From Chiua virens (lineage: Eukaryota; Basidiomycota; Agaricomycetes; Boletales; Boletaceae): a stretch of 64,000 bases of DNA. The notes under the pieces are model-generated. The model was given only the letters and a program-made list of their open reading frames with translations, did no database searches and had not been told where the DNA came from. Numbering within the stretch: position 1 is the stretch's first letter; the number at the start of each line of letters is the position of its first letter. The translations under genes and the position numbers were made by a program. The stretch lies in NCBI GenBank assembly GCA_019787685.1, contig JAHNUO010000017.1, positions 372,001 through 436,000 on the forward strand, in the 5' to 3' direction. Shown here in pieces: positions 1 through 12,299 of the stretch.

Positions 1-677
1 TGGGCCCGGAGAACTCTGGAGAGATCGACGGCGTTTGCGTTGACAATGTTGAGCCACTGGTCTGCGGGAAAATCGGGACATCCAGGCGTGATAAGAATAC
101 TTCGCACGACTTGGGTCGGATCTTTGGCCCAGTCCTCGAGCAGGAGCAGCGTGTGTTGGAGCTCTGGTTCGAGCTGAGACCGGAGGACCGAGTCAGTTCC
201 CTTCCAGGGGAAGTGATCCTCATTAACAGTGAACCGCCCTCGTTTTGTAGGTACGCTCCTTGCTTTTTCCGTAGAGAAAGAAGCTCGCCGTCTGACTGAT
301 CCTCGTGCCAATTCGCCGCTACTGATTCGTTGCCCTGAAGGGCCATCGTCATAATCACCTGGTCCAGAAGGGAACGACGGGAGCGATCTCCCGAGAATCC
401 CTGTTTCGCTATGATTTGCCTGCCGTGAGTCGTCAATCTCATCAAGCATCGAGATGTAGGCGGGAAGTGCTTGGATGAGGTCCTCGGTGGTGACTACAAC
501 TCCTCCCTCAAAAAGGACTTCCTGGATCTTGAGGATTGCTCCTGCTTTGGTGATCTTGGAGTGCTTGTACCGCTGAACAACGGCGAGAGCCCGTTGGTGT
601 CCTGTTTCCTCTTGCAACCCCTTCCTATGTTGATATGAGGCGGCCCTGTTCTCAATTTCTGGGCCATTTTCGGACAT
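1..677 (-). CDS. Hypothetical protein, N-terminal part (runs off window)
   Basis: The frame is open from an ATG at 677 to the window edge (about 225 residues seen), so the gene is truncated at base 1. The protein starts MSENGPEIENRAAS. It has a predicted helical segment with YKHSKITKAGAILKIQEVL and LIQALPAYISMLDEI, then a low-complexity linker, then DQWLNIVNANAVDLSRVLRA at the edge. From general knowledge, this arrangement (a K/A-rich AIxxI helix followed by WxNIxxxxAVDL) resembles a repetitive family of unknown function in agaricomycete genomes, often near transposon remnants. That link is recollection, not a search result. No catalytic motif is visible in the part present. No intron is needed to keep this frame. 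Confidence 0.45.
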   Translation of the reverse strand, partial: MSENGPEIENRAASYQHRKGLQEETGHQRALAVVQRYKHSKITKAGAILKIQEVLFEGGVVVTTEDLIQALPAYISMLDEIDDSRQANHSETGILGRSLPSFPSGPGDYDDGPSGQRISSGELARGSVRRRASFSTEKARSVPTKRGRFTVNEDHFPWKGTDSVLRSQLEPELQHTLLLLEDWAKDPTQVVRSILITPGCPDFPADQWLNIVNANAVDLSRVLRA

Positions 678-1316
678 GATGACGCGATGATAGGTGAAAG
701 GTGAAGCCGTTCACTGGCAATGACGGGTGTGACAAGACTTGTGAGAAGGCAATAGGAAAGGAACGGCCTGAAAAAACCTGGCACCACGTGTCGTGCCCCT
801 CTTGATCGAGTGGAGCCTGTTGAGGCAGGTATCATTGAGCCGCAGCTATTACGATCAGGCACCATACTTCTGTGGTTCGTCTGAGATCGTCGTCGGTGAT
901 CCCGGCGAGACGGTAAATTCCGGCCCGGTTGACCGGTGTCAATGACCTTGTGCTACAACGGCGCCACATGTCTCTCGCTTTTCTGAGAATGTTCTTTATC
1001 CTCAAACGATCATGTGAATCGGACACGTTGAATGGCGTCGGTAGGACCGTTCCCGCCGTAACTCGGACCCGCTTCAAGTTGTTGCCTATTTACTTCTACG
1101 CCACCACTTCCAACTTCCGAGTCGAGGTAACACTTTAGAAGGTCGAGCTCAGCTTGGCTGGAAATTAGAATCCAATTGGGCCTCATATGATTGACAATAT
1201 TTATAATGTGTAATACGTGTATGTTTATTTCAGGACTTTCCATTCCGCCGCAAGCATGAGACTGGAAGGTGTCACAGATAGCGACACGATGGCCAACCAA
1301 GATCCCATAGGCCCTC
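678..1316. other. Intergenic, no supported gene
   Basis: This stretch lies upstream of the partial minus-strand gene and downstream of the F-box-like gene. Several short overlapping frames exist on both strands, but none shows a domain, splice structure or consistent composition. It probably holds the promoter of the partial gene and the 3' end of the F-box transcript. Confidence 0.5.
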
Positions 1317-2978
1317 CTACTCTTCTCCATTTTGTCCTTCGCGCCATTCCATACACTGTTTCCTCACTGCCAATAATGCAGGCAACAATCTGTTCACTTC
1401 TTCCCATTTTTTCGTACGGCCCTCAAGGTCAACTTCCGGGATAGGAACACCGAGTGGAAGCAGGACCCTGCGCAACCTGGGGCAAATATCGCTCAAAAAG
1501 GCTGCGATCGAGACGGGAAATTTGATAGCCGTTTCGATAAAGTATGCAGACTGACAGGGGCTAGTGATCCCCTTGCCTGGTCGCGACGTTGGGACTCGGG
1601 AATTCCGCAGATCAATCTCTGTAAAGTCCACTACAATGGCGAACTCGGAAAGCATGGCACAGCGCGAGAGGAGTGTAATGAGTCCTCGATGCGTCACGCC
1701 CGACTTGACCCCCCAACCGAAATTCCCATTCAGGTTGAGTTTGGTGAGCTTCGGCCAGTGGCTTGTTAGCGCCTCGATTGCGTCGTCGTCCAAAGAGATG
1801 TTGCACATCATGTCAAATGTGAAGGATGTCATGTTAGGGAGTGCAAGAAGTGGTTGAAATGTGGATAGTGTAATTTGGGGACGTTCGGTGACGTGATGCC
1901 CTCGTGGCAGCTCTATGGTTAACGAGATCCGGGAGAGTTGTTCCGAATCGCAAGCGTTGACTAATGCCATGAAAAATAGACAGTGCATATTTGGGGTAGG
2001 CATGGTTTGCACTGTGAATGACATACTTCGTGGTCGGAAGCGCATGACTTCGAGGAGTGACGTCAGGGTTGGTAGGCTATTAACTTTGAGCGTCAAAGAC
2101 TCGAGAGAGGCGAATGCAGGCGGAGTTAGAAGGGGGATCAGCTCCCGCGATTGCAAATGAGTTGGAAGCCTCATAACGAGTTCGGCCAAGGAGGGAAGGT
2201 GGGAGAGGTGGGAGATGGCCTCTTTGTCGAGTGCACAACATTCCAATTCAAGAGATTCCAACGAGTGCAGATACAACACTGTTTCAGACAGGAGCTTCAG
2301 AGGGAGAGCTTCGTGTCCCTTTTCAGAGTAGACGTGGAGGGATTTCAACGACAGACATCTAGAGGTCAGAAGAATTGACGTTGTGGGCGAGCGCAGGAGA
2401 AGGCATGGCAGCGCAAGATCGACTAGAGAATTGCTGAGTAGTGCCCAAAAAAGCGGTGCATATTCCTCTTGTGACCTCGTCCAGTGGAGGGTTTTGAGGT
2501 AAGGAGCAAGCGAACCGTAACCCGGGGGATGAGACAGCGTAAAGATGACATCGTCAGCCAACTTTGCTTGACGCCCGACGTAGAAATCTGGACTGGAAAC
2601 CGACAAGAACCGTACTCGAGAGGAGTATCTGAAAAAAATTTCCCAGTCGCTACGTGACATGGCACGTTGGAATCTCTGTCCAGGACAAGTTGATGTTGAG
2701 TTGAATGATGGTTGAACGTGTCGAGAACATACCACTGTTACAACACTGAAATTAGCACTGTCGACGTCTTCACGTTTCCACTGGAATAGGTCGGTCGGAA
2801 GACATCGAAGGAGATATATAAGTGAAGTCAATGCCTTCCACAAGATATCAAGAGCAGGGCTACTGAAAGTCCTACAAGTGCGGGCAAGTCTGGCGATTGT
2901 GGCCTTCCCCTGGTGTTGGCTATGGACTTCACGGAAGATGGCATTTTGCACCTCGATAATGGTCAAGCATCGGTGCAT
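1317..2978 (-). CDS. F-box-like / leucine-rich repeat protein
   Basis: The start was placed at the ATG at 2978 because the protein then begins MHRCLTIIEVQNAIFREV, a usual opening of agaricomycete F-box-like proteins. The next segment (ARLARTCRTFSSPALDILWKAL) completes the F-box-like helices. A further 24 codons upstream are open but look like leader. An in-frame 57-nt intron is likely at about 2679-2735 (GTATGT donor, CAG acceptor). Removing it joins VVTV to RFQRAMSRSDWEIFFRYSSRV, the conserved block of the family. The rest is leucine-rich and probably forms LRR-like repeats. Such proteins usually present substrates to SCF ubiquitin ligases, and the target here is unknown. The product is about 534 residues. 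A decayed paralog lies at 27.1-27.9 kb. Confidence 0.75.
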   Translation of the reverse strand: MHRCLTIIEVQNAIFREVHSQHQGKATIARLARTCRTFSSPALDILWKALTSLIYLLRCLPTDLFQWKREDVDSANFSVVTVVCSRHVQPSFNSTSTCPGQRFQRAMSRSDWEIFFRYSSRVRFLSVSSPDFYVGRQAKLADDVIFTLSHPPGYGSLAPYLKTLHWTRSQEEYAPLFWALLSNSLVDLALPCLLLRSPTTSILLTSRCLSLKSLHVYSEKGHEALPLKLLSETVLYLHSLESLELECCALDKEAISHLSHLPSLAELVMRLPTHLQSRELIPLLTPPAFASLESLTLKVNSLPTLTSLLEVMRFRPRSMSFTVQTMPTPNMHCLFFMALVNACDSEQLSRISLTIELPRGHHVTERPQITLSTFQPLLALPNMTSFTFDMMCNISLDDDAIEALTSHWPKLTKLNLNGNFGWGVKSGVTHRGLITLLSRCAMLSEFAIVVDFTEIDLRNSRVPTSRPGKGITSPCQSAYFIETAIKFPVSIAAFLSDICPRLRRVLLPLGVPIPEVDLEGRTKKWEEVNRLLPALLAVRKQCMEWREGQNGEE

Positions 2979-3373
2979 CTTGAACACGTCACGCGTGGTG
3001 GTGCACAGTCGAATGAATGTAAAATGTGAAGTGGCCCGGAGCGGCGCCACGTGACGCTTCCGTCAGAGCGCTCCGGTGTCAGACTCATGAGTCATGGCAA
3101 GTCGATTGGCGGGTCTAGTCTGGTGACCTAGACTATGGGGTGAACGATTTGCCTCTGGTCATACGTAGCAGCGTTGTCACTCCGATTGGCGAACTCGTTC
3201 TCGGAGTCTCACCTTTCATGACTTTTTAATCAATACTAGTAGCCTGAGTCTTTGTACCACGGTCGTGTCCGCGTAGATCACATGATCCATTGAAGACGCG
3301 GGGCCGTGGGCACGTGATTTTGTTAGATCGCGTTCCAATCTTTATTGTCATCGTGCACAACGACGAGCTCAAC
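2979..3373. promoter_or_regulatory. Divergent intergenic region (F-box gene / condensin)
   Basis: About 395 nt separate the divergent starts of the F-box-like gene and the condensin gene, so both promoters should lie here. I could not assign a particular element with confidence. Confidence 0.4.
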
Positions 3374-6300
3374 ATGAGCAACGACTTCGAGCTACAAGAT
3401 GAGCTGCAATCTCTCCAGGATGCTTCCTCGTACGAGATATCAAACGAGCACGACATACATGAAAATGAACCAGGCCCCTTACTACAACGTACGTTCGTGT
3501 TCAACACGTACCATGTATATCACCTCCGACAGTACCGTTTCGCAGATGCCGTCGACAGGACTGCGTACAACCCGGAATCTATCGTCGATCCCGAAATATT
3601 CGACATTTTTCGCAGCCTACTCAAACACGCCGACGCGGTCCCCGGTGCGCTTATGAGCAAGCTCCTAGACTCAATCACGTCGGGCTTCAATACTCAAATA
3701 GACGCTGCTATCAGGGATTCGAGAGAAGAGGACCAACAAGTCGTCATGGCTCACAAGGTGCCGCTGGAGATGTACGCTTTTCTTCTCCACTGGTTCGTCT
3801 CGGCCGCCGAAAAGGTCAAATCGAGGGGCGAGGAGGATGCACCGCAACCACAACCGAAAGCTCGTCGTGGAAAAGGTGGAAAAGCAGGGGGCTCGCGTGC
3901 CGCAGCGAAGACCGCGGAAGCTTGGAGTTGGGTAGGCCAGATCCCAGGAACGCTTGAAATCTTCTCCAAGGCGATGAAGCTCAAGACTCATCGTATTTGG
4001 ATGACAAGTCCGGAGAGAGACGCGTTCATAACGTACGTTTATGCGTTCGTCTGTAGAGTTGTGTTAATAACTTCACCAGTTGTCTTACTCGTCCGGCGTA
4101 TCACATCGCAGAGAGTGAACAATATATGAAGGACAGCACCATCAAAATGAATGTCTATAAGGTTATTTGTACCGCGGTCAAGAACCACGGCCACGCGGTT
4201 GCTGCACAAATTAGCATCATGCAATCGCTGCAATATTACGAACATCTCTCTGAACCAATGGCGGAGCTCCTGTCTTTCCTTGCCAAAGACTTTGACCTAC
4301 GCCCAACTAGGAGACGAGATCTTACGGGAGATTTCTGGAATGACGTTTAGTGCACAAGACACGAAGGGTCCTAGGGCCTTTTCGCGCTTCCTCGTCAAGT
4401 TCAGTGAAGAGTCGCCGCGGTCGGTCCTAAAACAAATCAGTCTTCTTCTGGAACATCTCGACTCCGAAGTACGTACCTGTCTTTCTGAACAGTAGTCGCT
4501 GCTGAAGATCCACTTAGTCATACCCAATGCGCATGGCGCTGGTCGAAGTTATCGGGTCTCTTATTCGTGAACTGTCGAGTTCAGAGGATATGAACAATGA
4601 CTCCACGCAGACACACAAACAACTTAGTGGACTATTTGACCTCCTCATTTCCCGTACACTCGACCTCTCCTCGTACGTCCGCTCCAAAGTTCTCGCCACC
4701 TTCTCCAAGCTGTGCGACCTCCGTGTCCCGTTCCCGAAACAGCGACTCAAGATCACGAGGCACGCCGTGGCGATGCTGGAAGACAAGGCGTCGACTGTAC
4801 GCAAGTCGGCGGTAGCATTACTGACTAAGCTTATAAAGACCCACCCATGGGGGCTCATGCATGGCGGTCCTCTGAACCTCGAGAAGTGGCAAGGTTATTA
4901 TGAAGAGGTGTCAGCTAAACTAGATAAATTGGAAGCTGCCGTTGGCAAGGCCGTTGAGCGGGATGAGGCTGGGGAAGAAAGCGAGCGAGAAGAAGGGGGG
5001 GAGGAAGCTGAAGACGATGAAGAAGGGAATGTCCGTGAAGACGATGAAATGCAGGTCGACGATACCGAAAATCCCCGGACTCCCAAAAAGAAGAGGTAGG
5101 CGTATCGTACTTCGTTATTTGTTTCGCTGAAACGATTTTCACTAGACACACTGTGCAAGATGACGAAATGGACGTCGATGAATCGAGGGGTAGCGACGTG
5201 GACAGCATAATGGACGAAGATGACGAGCAATCCCAGCGGAAAAAGCGGAAAGGAAAGAAAAAGGCACGCAATTCGACTGTAAACCTTGCCGCAATGACAT
5301 CAGAACAAGAGGCTCTCGCCGCGTTAGAATCCAATCAAGCTCTTCATCTCAGACTGCGGAAGAAATACTACTCGGAGGCGCTCAACTTCATCAGGACCAT
5401 CGAAAGTTCCATGGAATCCGTGATGCAACTGCTCGGAAGTACCAACAAAGCAGAGGTGTTGGAGGCGATGGAATTTTTCCGGGTAACCAGCGTGTACGAA
5501 TTTCAATCATCAGAGGTAAATTTACATCCTTCGTGTTGTGCTTTTTTGACGAATAATTGGTTCAGCTTGGGATTAAACGCATGCTTCATCTGATATGGTC
5601 GAAAGACAGCAATCAAACTTCAGAGGACGGGAAGGAACTGAAAGGCGTGCGCTCCCGCTTACTGGAGTGTTACCGCAATTTGTACTTCGATCCTTTACCT
5701 GACATGGAGCCGAAGCAACAAGTGAACCGGATTGCGAAGAACATGATAGAGTTCGTATTCAACATTCGTCCTCCTTTTCCCTTCGCTGATTTCCTCAGGT
5801 TGACTTATGACTCAACGCTCGCCGAGCTTACCAGTCTGGAAGAGATGATGAAGACGATGATGGAAGAAGATCTCGTCCACCACGACATTATCAACAAGCT
5901 CTGGCAGGTCTACAGTAAGTGTGCCCTGGGTGTCATGTTGCAATGCCGGCGGTCGTTGAGGTTGTTTTTTTCTTGTTCTTAGGTTCTCCGAAATCCCTTC
6001 CTGCATGTCAACGTCGAGGCTCAATAACCATACTTGGCATGTTTGCACTCGCGAAACGTAGCGTTGTCTCGGAAAAGGTTGACGTTTTATTGAGAGTAGG
6101 CTTGGGTCCTCTGGGAAAGGTGGCATCCACCGGTTGTTCCTTGTTGTTGTGGGCTGATGATGTTGTCTCTCAGGCTGATCTTACCCTCGCCCGGTATACG
6201 TGCGTTGCCCTCCAACGCCTTGATGGTAGCGCCAAGAAAATCAAAGGTATGCCTGCTTTCGTGACTTCGATTTCTAGTGGAATCACGGTGGACAGGCTCG

Positions 6301-8350
6301 CTTCTCAACAAGACTCTCCGTATGGAAATGGAAAACCATGTGTTCAAGAAGCTACAGAATGCCATTGAGCACCCCTGTCGTTCCCAAGAATGGTTCGGGA
6401 TGGCTGAGCAAGTCATCAACACCATATATACTCTCGGCGATCACCCCGACGAGTTGTGTAACGAAATCATCAAGAACCTTACTCGCCGTGCGTTTACGCG
6501 CAAGCCGCAACCACCGGCATCAGAGGTGCCAGTGGAAGAGGAGCGAGATTCAAGCGCGGTGGAAGAGGTCCGGGACACAGAACCTCCTGCTTCGTCAGCG
6601 TTTGCGTCACATTTCCCTGTGTCACAAGGTTTTTCTTCCACACAGGGAGGAGATCAGGGGTCCGGAGAAAAAGATGTCGGGGACGTGTTCCACCTCAGCC
6701 AGCTTCTCTTCGTCGTTGGACACGTGGCGATCAAGCATATTGTCTTCCTTGAACTTGTCGAGAGGGAATGGAAACGCCAGAAGGACGAGAAAGAGTTGGG
6801 TATGTCCCGTGCTTTTCCTTTCAAGAGGCACACTGATGTTTTTTTTTCAGCGGAGAGGCTCGCTGCCGGAGTAAATTCTTCGAACAAGGGATCCAAAGAC
6901 GTTGAAGAGCTCGACCAGGTCGCCGGCAATGTTGAGGATGAGATCGGTGAACGAATCGCCGCGATGCGCGAATCAGAGCTCTTGTATGGGCCTCACTCTT
7001 TGTTGGCGTTGTACGGACCAATGCTTGTCCACGTTTGTGGGAGCCCCCACAAGTTCAAAGTAAGTCGAAATGACGGCCACATTCGTGACTACTCACAGTA
7101 GATGCTAGAACCGTACCCTGCGTGCGACGGCGACGTTATCGTTTGCAAAATTCCTGTGCGTTAGCTCACAATTTTGCGATCAGCACCACCATCTCCTGTT
7201 CAAGGTCCTCGAGACTTCCAAAGACCCGAGCATCCGGAGTAATATAGTGATCGCACTTGGTGACGTCGCCGTCTCCTTTAGCAGCATCATCGACGAAAAC
7301 AGCAATGAGCTATACAAGGGTTTATCTGACCAAGACCTGGTCGTCAAGAAAAACACACTCATGGTGCTCACTCATCTCATCCTAAACGGGATGATCAAGG
7401 TCAAAGGCCAGTTGGGAGAGATGGCTAAGTGTTTGGAAGACGAGGAACCTCGAATATCGGATTTGGCCAAATTATTCTTCACGGAGCTGTCGACGAAGGA
7501 CAACGCGATCTACAACAACTTGCCGGATGGTAAGGTGCTGCTCTTTCTGATTTGGATTTGCTCACCCGGCACGGCCAGTTATCAGTCATCTGTCATCTGG
7601 GGAACACGCCGTCGAGGAGAAAGTGTTCCAGAGCACGATGCGGTATATTTTCACTTTTATTGAAAAGGTGAGCCCATACCACTACCTTTGACACGATCCT
7701 CATCCCTATTCAGGAAAAACAAGCCGAAAACATTGTCGAAAAACTGTGCCAACGTTTCCGACTCTCGGAAGAACCCCGTCAATGGCGGGACATTGCATTT
7801 TGTCTTGCGCTCCTTCCGTTCAAATCCGAGCGCTCTGTGAAGAGACTGATCGAAGGGCTGCAATTTTACCAGGACAAGCTGCACGAGAAAGATGTGTTTG
7901 AGCATTTCATGGATATTCTAACCAAGGCACGGTCGAACAAGTCGGCAAACAAGCCGGATACGGAGTTAAACGAGTTTGAGTCGGTGGGTTATGCTCGTGC
8001 TTGACCTTGTGGCGTGTCGTGTCACTGCTGACGACGGTGGGTATAGATACTGGACGAGCACCGACGTCAGGGCGCGGAAGACCAAGAATTCGAGAAGCGG
8101 GTCGAAGGAAAGAAGGCGAGTGCCAAGAAGAAGGCGGCACGACGATGTAAGAGCATGCTCTTGGTTTCTGTGGAAATCGACATGCATACTCGTGCTCACA
8201 CCTTGATTCACAGCGGCGCGCAAGAAAGTGCAGGTGCAGGAACCCGAGGCGGAGCCTGAGAGCACGACTGCAGTTGAAGCTGAGCCCCCTGCACGTCCAA
8301 AACGGAGGGCGCAGACGCGGGATGAGGATGAGGATGACATGTACTTGTAG
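3374..8350 (+). CDS. cnd1: Condensin complex subunit 1 (Cnd1/Ycs4/CAP-D2)
   Basis: This is the HEAT-repeat, non-SMC subunit of condensin, which compacts mitotic chromosomes with Smc2/Smc4. Conserved blocks in order include YAQLGDEILREISGM, KGPRAFSRFLVKFSE, VRKSAVALLTKLIKTHPW, NAIEHPCRSQEWFGMAEQ, LLFVVGHVAIKHIVFLELVE and NIVIALGDVAVSFSSIIDE with LYKGLSDQDLVVKKNTLMVL (Cnd1 HEAT core), then a basic/acidic tail ending DEDEDDMYL. Twelve introns fit: 4033-4079, 4469-4517, 5096-5145, 5516-5565, 5915-5982, 6247-6295, 6800-6850, 7060-7108, 7530-7578, 7668-7713, 7984-8046, 8147-8213. The start at 3374 gives MSNDFELQDELQS. One extra base near 4296-4297 (CC) breaks the frame in a conserved block. Removing it gives 1445 residues, a normal family length. 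The internal acidic linker (about residues 490-580) is divergent. Confidence 0.93.
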
Positions 8351-9058
8351 CCGCCGGGCCCACTAACAAGAGACGCTTTTGTTTGAGGAGGTATGAAACA
8401 AAACATAATCCAACAGACTTTGCATAATTTTCAGGCAATGTTATTTCTGCTGCAGGTTTCGGTAAACGGATGTCTTGAAACGCGAATTTTAAATCGTATG
8501 TATACTGACTGGCAATAGTGTAATTTGACCGTTGATCCCGTAGATCTGTAGTGTAGCGTCTGAATCTCACAGGTAATTCTGTTGGACTTTGATTAGGCCA
8601 AATAATGGCGAGCCTCACTCATACGTATTGGAGACGCAGTCAATCTCGCCTCTCGACCACCATGTCGTCTGACTAACTTCCCCTCGCGCCTATCGTGCTG
8701 CAACAAATTCAAATGCGACACTGATCTTGAAATTTGCGAGGACACTGGCCACTGTATATCGCATTCAAAGATCCATACGGAGCTCAAAGGACGGCAAGCA
8801 TCACAGAAGGGAGTACCAATGAGAACAGGCACAGGGGTCACAGGGCGAGGGAAGCACGTGTTTACTGCACAGCTGTGGCGCTCGTTCTTGGTGTCATACT
8901 GTCTGCTATGTTATCCAGATTGCGTCGAGTACTGGAACAAAGAGGACTAGGTGAGTAAACGGACATTCAAAAGGACGATACTGACAAAAAGCAAGGGTCG
9001 AATGAGGATAGCACCGGGTCCGACAAGGGTAAAAGAAAGTAAGCGTGGTCAAAGCAAG
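8351..9058. other. Intergenic, no supported gene
   Basis: This region lies between the condensin stop and the WD40 gene on the same strand. Only short overlapping frames are present, and none has recognisable content. Confidence 0.45.
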
Positions 9059-11279
9059 ATGGCCAAGGTGACGTTACCGAAGACGCGATCCTGACGAGGA
9101 CATCCAAACAGGGCTGCCACGGCGAAGGTGATCGAAATCGATGGCCGACGTGACATATATTCAGTCGTGTTTACGGCTGATGGGAAACACGTTTTGGCTG
9201 GTGGAGTGGAAGGAAAGATTCGATGTTGGGGGATAGAAAATGGGAAAGAAGTGAGGAAGCCGATGAACGTAGGGAATGAGGTCAACAACATTGCGGTGTC
9301 GCAAGATGGAAAATGGATTGTATGTGGAGCAGATGGAGGGATTGCTCGAGTGTTTGATGCAGGAGAGCGGAAGAATCGCGATGGAGTTGATAGGACACGG
9401 ATGGAATGTGTATGTTGTCGACGTGTCGCTGGACGGGACAAGAATCGCGACGGGTTCGTATGACAGGACAGTCCGGATCTGGTCGCTCCCGGATGGCGAG
9501 GAACTGCTCAAACTGGAACAAGATGGGCCAGTGAGAGAGACAAAATTTTCGCTAGACTGGACACCTGTTGGCGACCGGAACGCGGCGGACCGTGTGGATC
9601 TTTGAACGCGACTCGGGCGACCTCCTCACCGATTTCGAGATCCAAGTCAATTCTTTATTCAACCAATCTGTCGCGTGGCATCACAACAGCAGGCATCTCT
9701 TCGTTGCATCCCGGGATAGCCACATTCACCATCTCGACGTGTCAACTGGGACCACCCTCTCAAGATGGCACATCGACAACAGCTACCTCCGGTGCATCGC
9801 CTTGGCAAGCGATAGCACATACATTGCAGGCTCTGACGGTCATTTCGTCTCATTCTGGGATGCAGTAACGCACAAACAGATCGGGTCAAGCGTCGAGCAT
9901 GCCGACTATGTCGGGGCCATAGCCATATCTACAAGTCACGACTTGGTGACGAGCGCAGACAAGATCATCACCGTGCGGAGTCTAAGCGACACCCTTCCCG
10001 CTCACTACTGCGACAATGTAAGTGTACCCTCTGTATGCTCTCAAGACCGTCCTCATCAAAAACCAAAAGACGACCCGGAATCTACAAGCTGACCTCAGAG
10101 ACCTCCAGCGCCGCTACGAGACCCAGTCGCGCAGGCTCGCCAACGTCCTGAAAATCGCCGCTCTCAAAGCTAAGCTGGACCATCATAAGCACTCCGTCGC
10201 CATCAGATTGGACGAGCTTGCTGCCGTGCGCAGAGACCTCGACCTGTTCCCTGATCCGTCACCCAAGCTGATCCTCGCACGTAATGACCGCAGACGCTCC
10301 GAAGCTCACGTGCACAGCATCCACCAACAGTACAACGACCAACTCACAGAAATCACCTCCGTCGTCGCAAACACCCAACTCGATTCCCCTACGAATCGCC
10401 GATACACCATCGATTCTGGCGCATCCGTCGAAAAGGCAATGATACACACTCTCGAGGAATTCAATGTCGCCGTTCAACAGACTTCCATGTCTATGTCCAC
10501 CTATTTTATTCATCACATCAAGTCCCCCGATACCGAAGAACAGTCATCCGCCGTGCGACGTGCCTCCAATTTTGTCCCTCAATCTCTTGTCCACCACTTA
10601 CAAACAATGCCGCGCTGCACCCTACCCTGGTACCTCCCAATCGCGCTCCGGGCCTACCTCACCGCTTACTTGAACTCGATCATTTCCTCGTGGACGAGGG
10701 ACAAAGGGACGGACGAGTCTATCCAAAACATATGCGATCAAGTGTGCAAATCACGTAAGTCGTCGATTTCAGGCCACTGTCAACGGTTTGCTGACCTTGA
10801 CAACAGAACCTCAGTTATTCGCCGCTGGTTGGCGATCACTCACCAACGCCAATATCCCTGCTTCCTCTGACGACTGTGATACTCTCGTCTCGCATGTCAT
10901 GCAAGGTCTTTCCGACATCGTCGTCGCTGCCGGTTGTGCCGTTTCTGCTTCTGACGCTCAAGCCAAAATGTCCGCCAAGTTCTGGCGCGACATTTCAGCC
11001 ATTGTCTCAGTCGCCGAGATGATCAGAGATCATGTTGCAGGCGCGCTCACGGCTGACTTCAAAGTCGTCCTTGCTCGTTCCGGACAGACATTCGACAGAC
11101 ACACGACGGTGGTAGATCGCCAGACTGGTTTGGAAGTGCGGGCTAGGGGCAAGATTCTTTGCACTACTCGTTTCGGACTGATCAAGCAAGTCAGGGTGTT
11201 CCCACATGATGGGCAGAATGATGGCTTGACGGTAATGACAGTGGTCAAGACAGCGGTCGTTCTCCAGGACAACAGGTAG
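9059..11279 (+). CDS. WD40-repeat protein with coiled-coil C-terminal region (frame broken)
   Basis: At least five WD40-type blades are readable: YSVVFTADGKHVLAGG, VNNIAVSQDGKWIVCGADGG, VDVSLDGTRIATGSYDRTVRIW, an ATGTRRTVWIFE block, and CIALASDSTYIAGSDGHFVSFW. They sit in three different frames, joined by one extra base near 9361-9367 and another near 9564-9565. A strong donor at 10018 and an acceptor ending at 10108 would fuse the propeller in frame to a helical region (RRYETQSRRLANVLKIAALKAKL and onward). A 52-nt intron (10755-10806) joins that region to AAGWRSLTNANIPASSDDCD and a helical end with a stop at 11277-11279. The 5' end is unresolved: the ATG at 9059 meets an in-frame TGA at 9092. 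The gene could instead be two genes, or a pseudogene. Function is unknown; WD40 propellers are protein-binding scaffolds. Confidence 0.6.
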
Positions 11280-12299
11280 CGTGTCATCGACACCAAGGAT
11301 TCGTTGCTTGTCTGCCAGTACGTTGACTATCTCCAAACTCCCGTGGTGTACCATGCTCGTACCAGGTTCCTTGTCCAAGATATACGCACGCATTCTATAC
11401 CATAAAACTACATGTGCGAGCGTGTATGTTGCCAGTGGTCCAACATGTCTGTTTGTCTACTTTCAGGCTTGAAAGGGAGACATCCGGGTTTGTATCACTT
11501 AGACGATCGTCGCTGGAATTTCAATCGACGTGACCAGGCGCAGATGTGCCGGTGGCTACGTTGGATTCTCGCCACGATTGGGTTTGACGTGATAAACACG
11601 GCCGGACGCCTAGATCACTCCGCAGGAAGCTATCGTCTCGATAAATGAGTCGCGACGCAAACGACGGCGATACACCTGAATCATCCACACTCGCAAGCGG
11701 CAACTTCAAGTTCCAGAATAATGATATGTATAGCTAGCAGCACATGCACTACTTTAGTCTTTGTATGCCCTAGACTTTAATTTAATGCGTGCGGTAGAAC
11801 CTACAAGATGATGTCACATACGGAGGCAAGGAAATAAAAACGAAAAGAACGTGTGTGCAAGGAGCGAGAGAGTGTCGAGGGGTCCACCGTCCATGAGCCA
11901 AGATAATAAATAGAAGTGGGAAAAAAAGGAGCGTGTCGGGACAGCGTTCGAGAGTGCGCATGTCTAGATAGCAATACTGTAAGATAAACCAGGCCAGAGA
12001 TAGCGAAATAAAGCCCAGCGAGAATGAATGGCAACAAAAATAACAGGAAAAATGCGATAGAAACCGAGCATTAGACTGAAAGGCGTGGTATACGTCTGGC
12101 TTGCGAAGGAGTTACACGAAAAAAGTTGACTACCTTGTCCACTTGTATAGGAAACGAGACATTCTTCTCATCTTCTCAAACCTCACCAAATGAAGCAATG
12201 AAAAAGAAGAGCCAGAAGTACACGGCATGTTCCTCGAAAACCCCAATGAAAGGGGAAATGAAGGAAGGAAAAAAAGAAGACGAGACACATTGTTTACTT
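11280..12299. other. Intergenic between convergent WD40 gene and PIP5K
   Basis: This holds the 3' ends of two convergent genes. A frame at about 11466-11648 following a TTTCAG (ending HSAGSYRLDK) might be an alternative last exon of the WD40 gene. I cannot support that further. The remainder is A-rich on the plus strand and looks like 3' UTR. Confidence 0.4.

Noticed and set aside
494..1330. Several overlapping minus- and plus-strand frames of 70-120 codons
   Set aside because: They overlap one another or run antisense to better-supported genes, and none has recognisable sequence.
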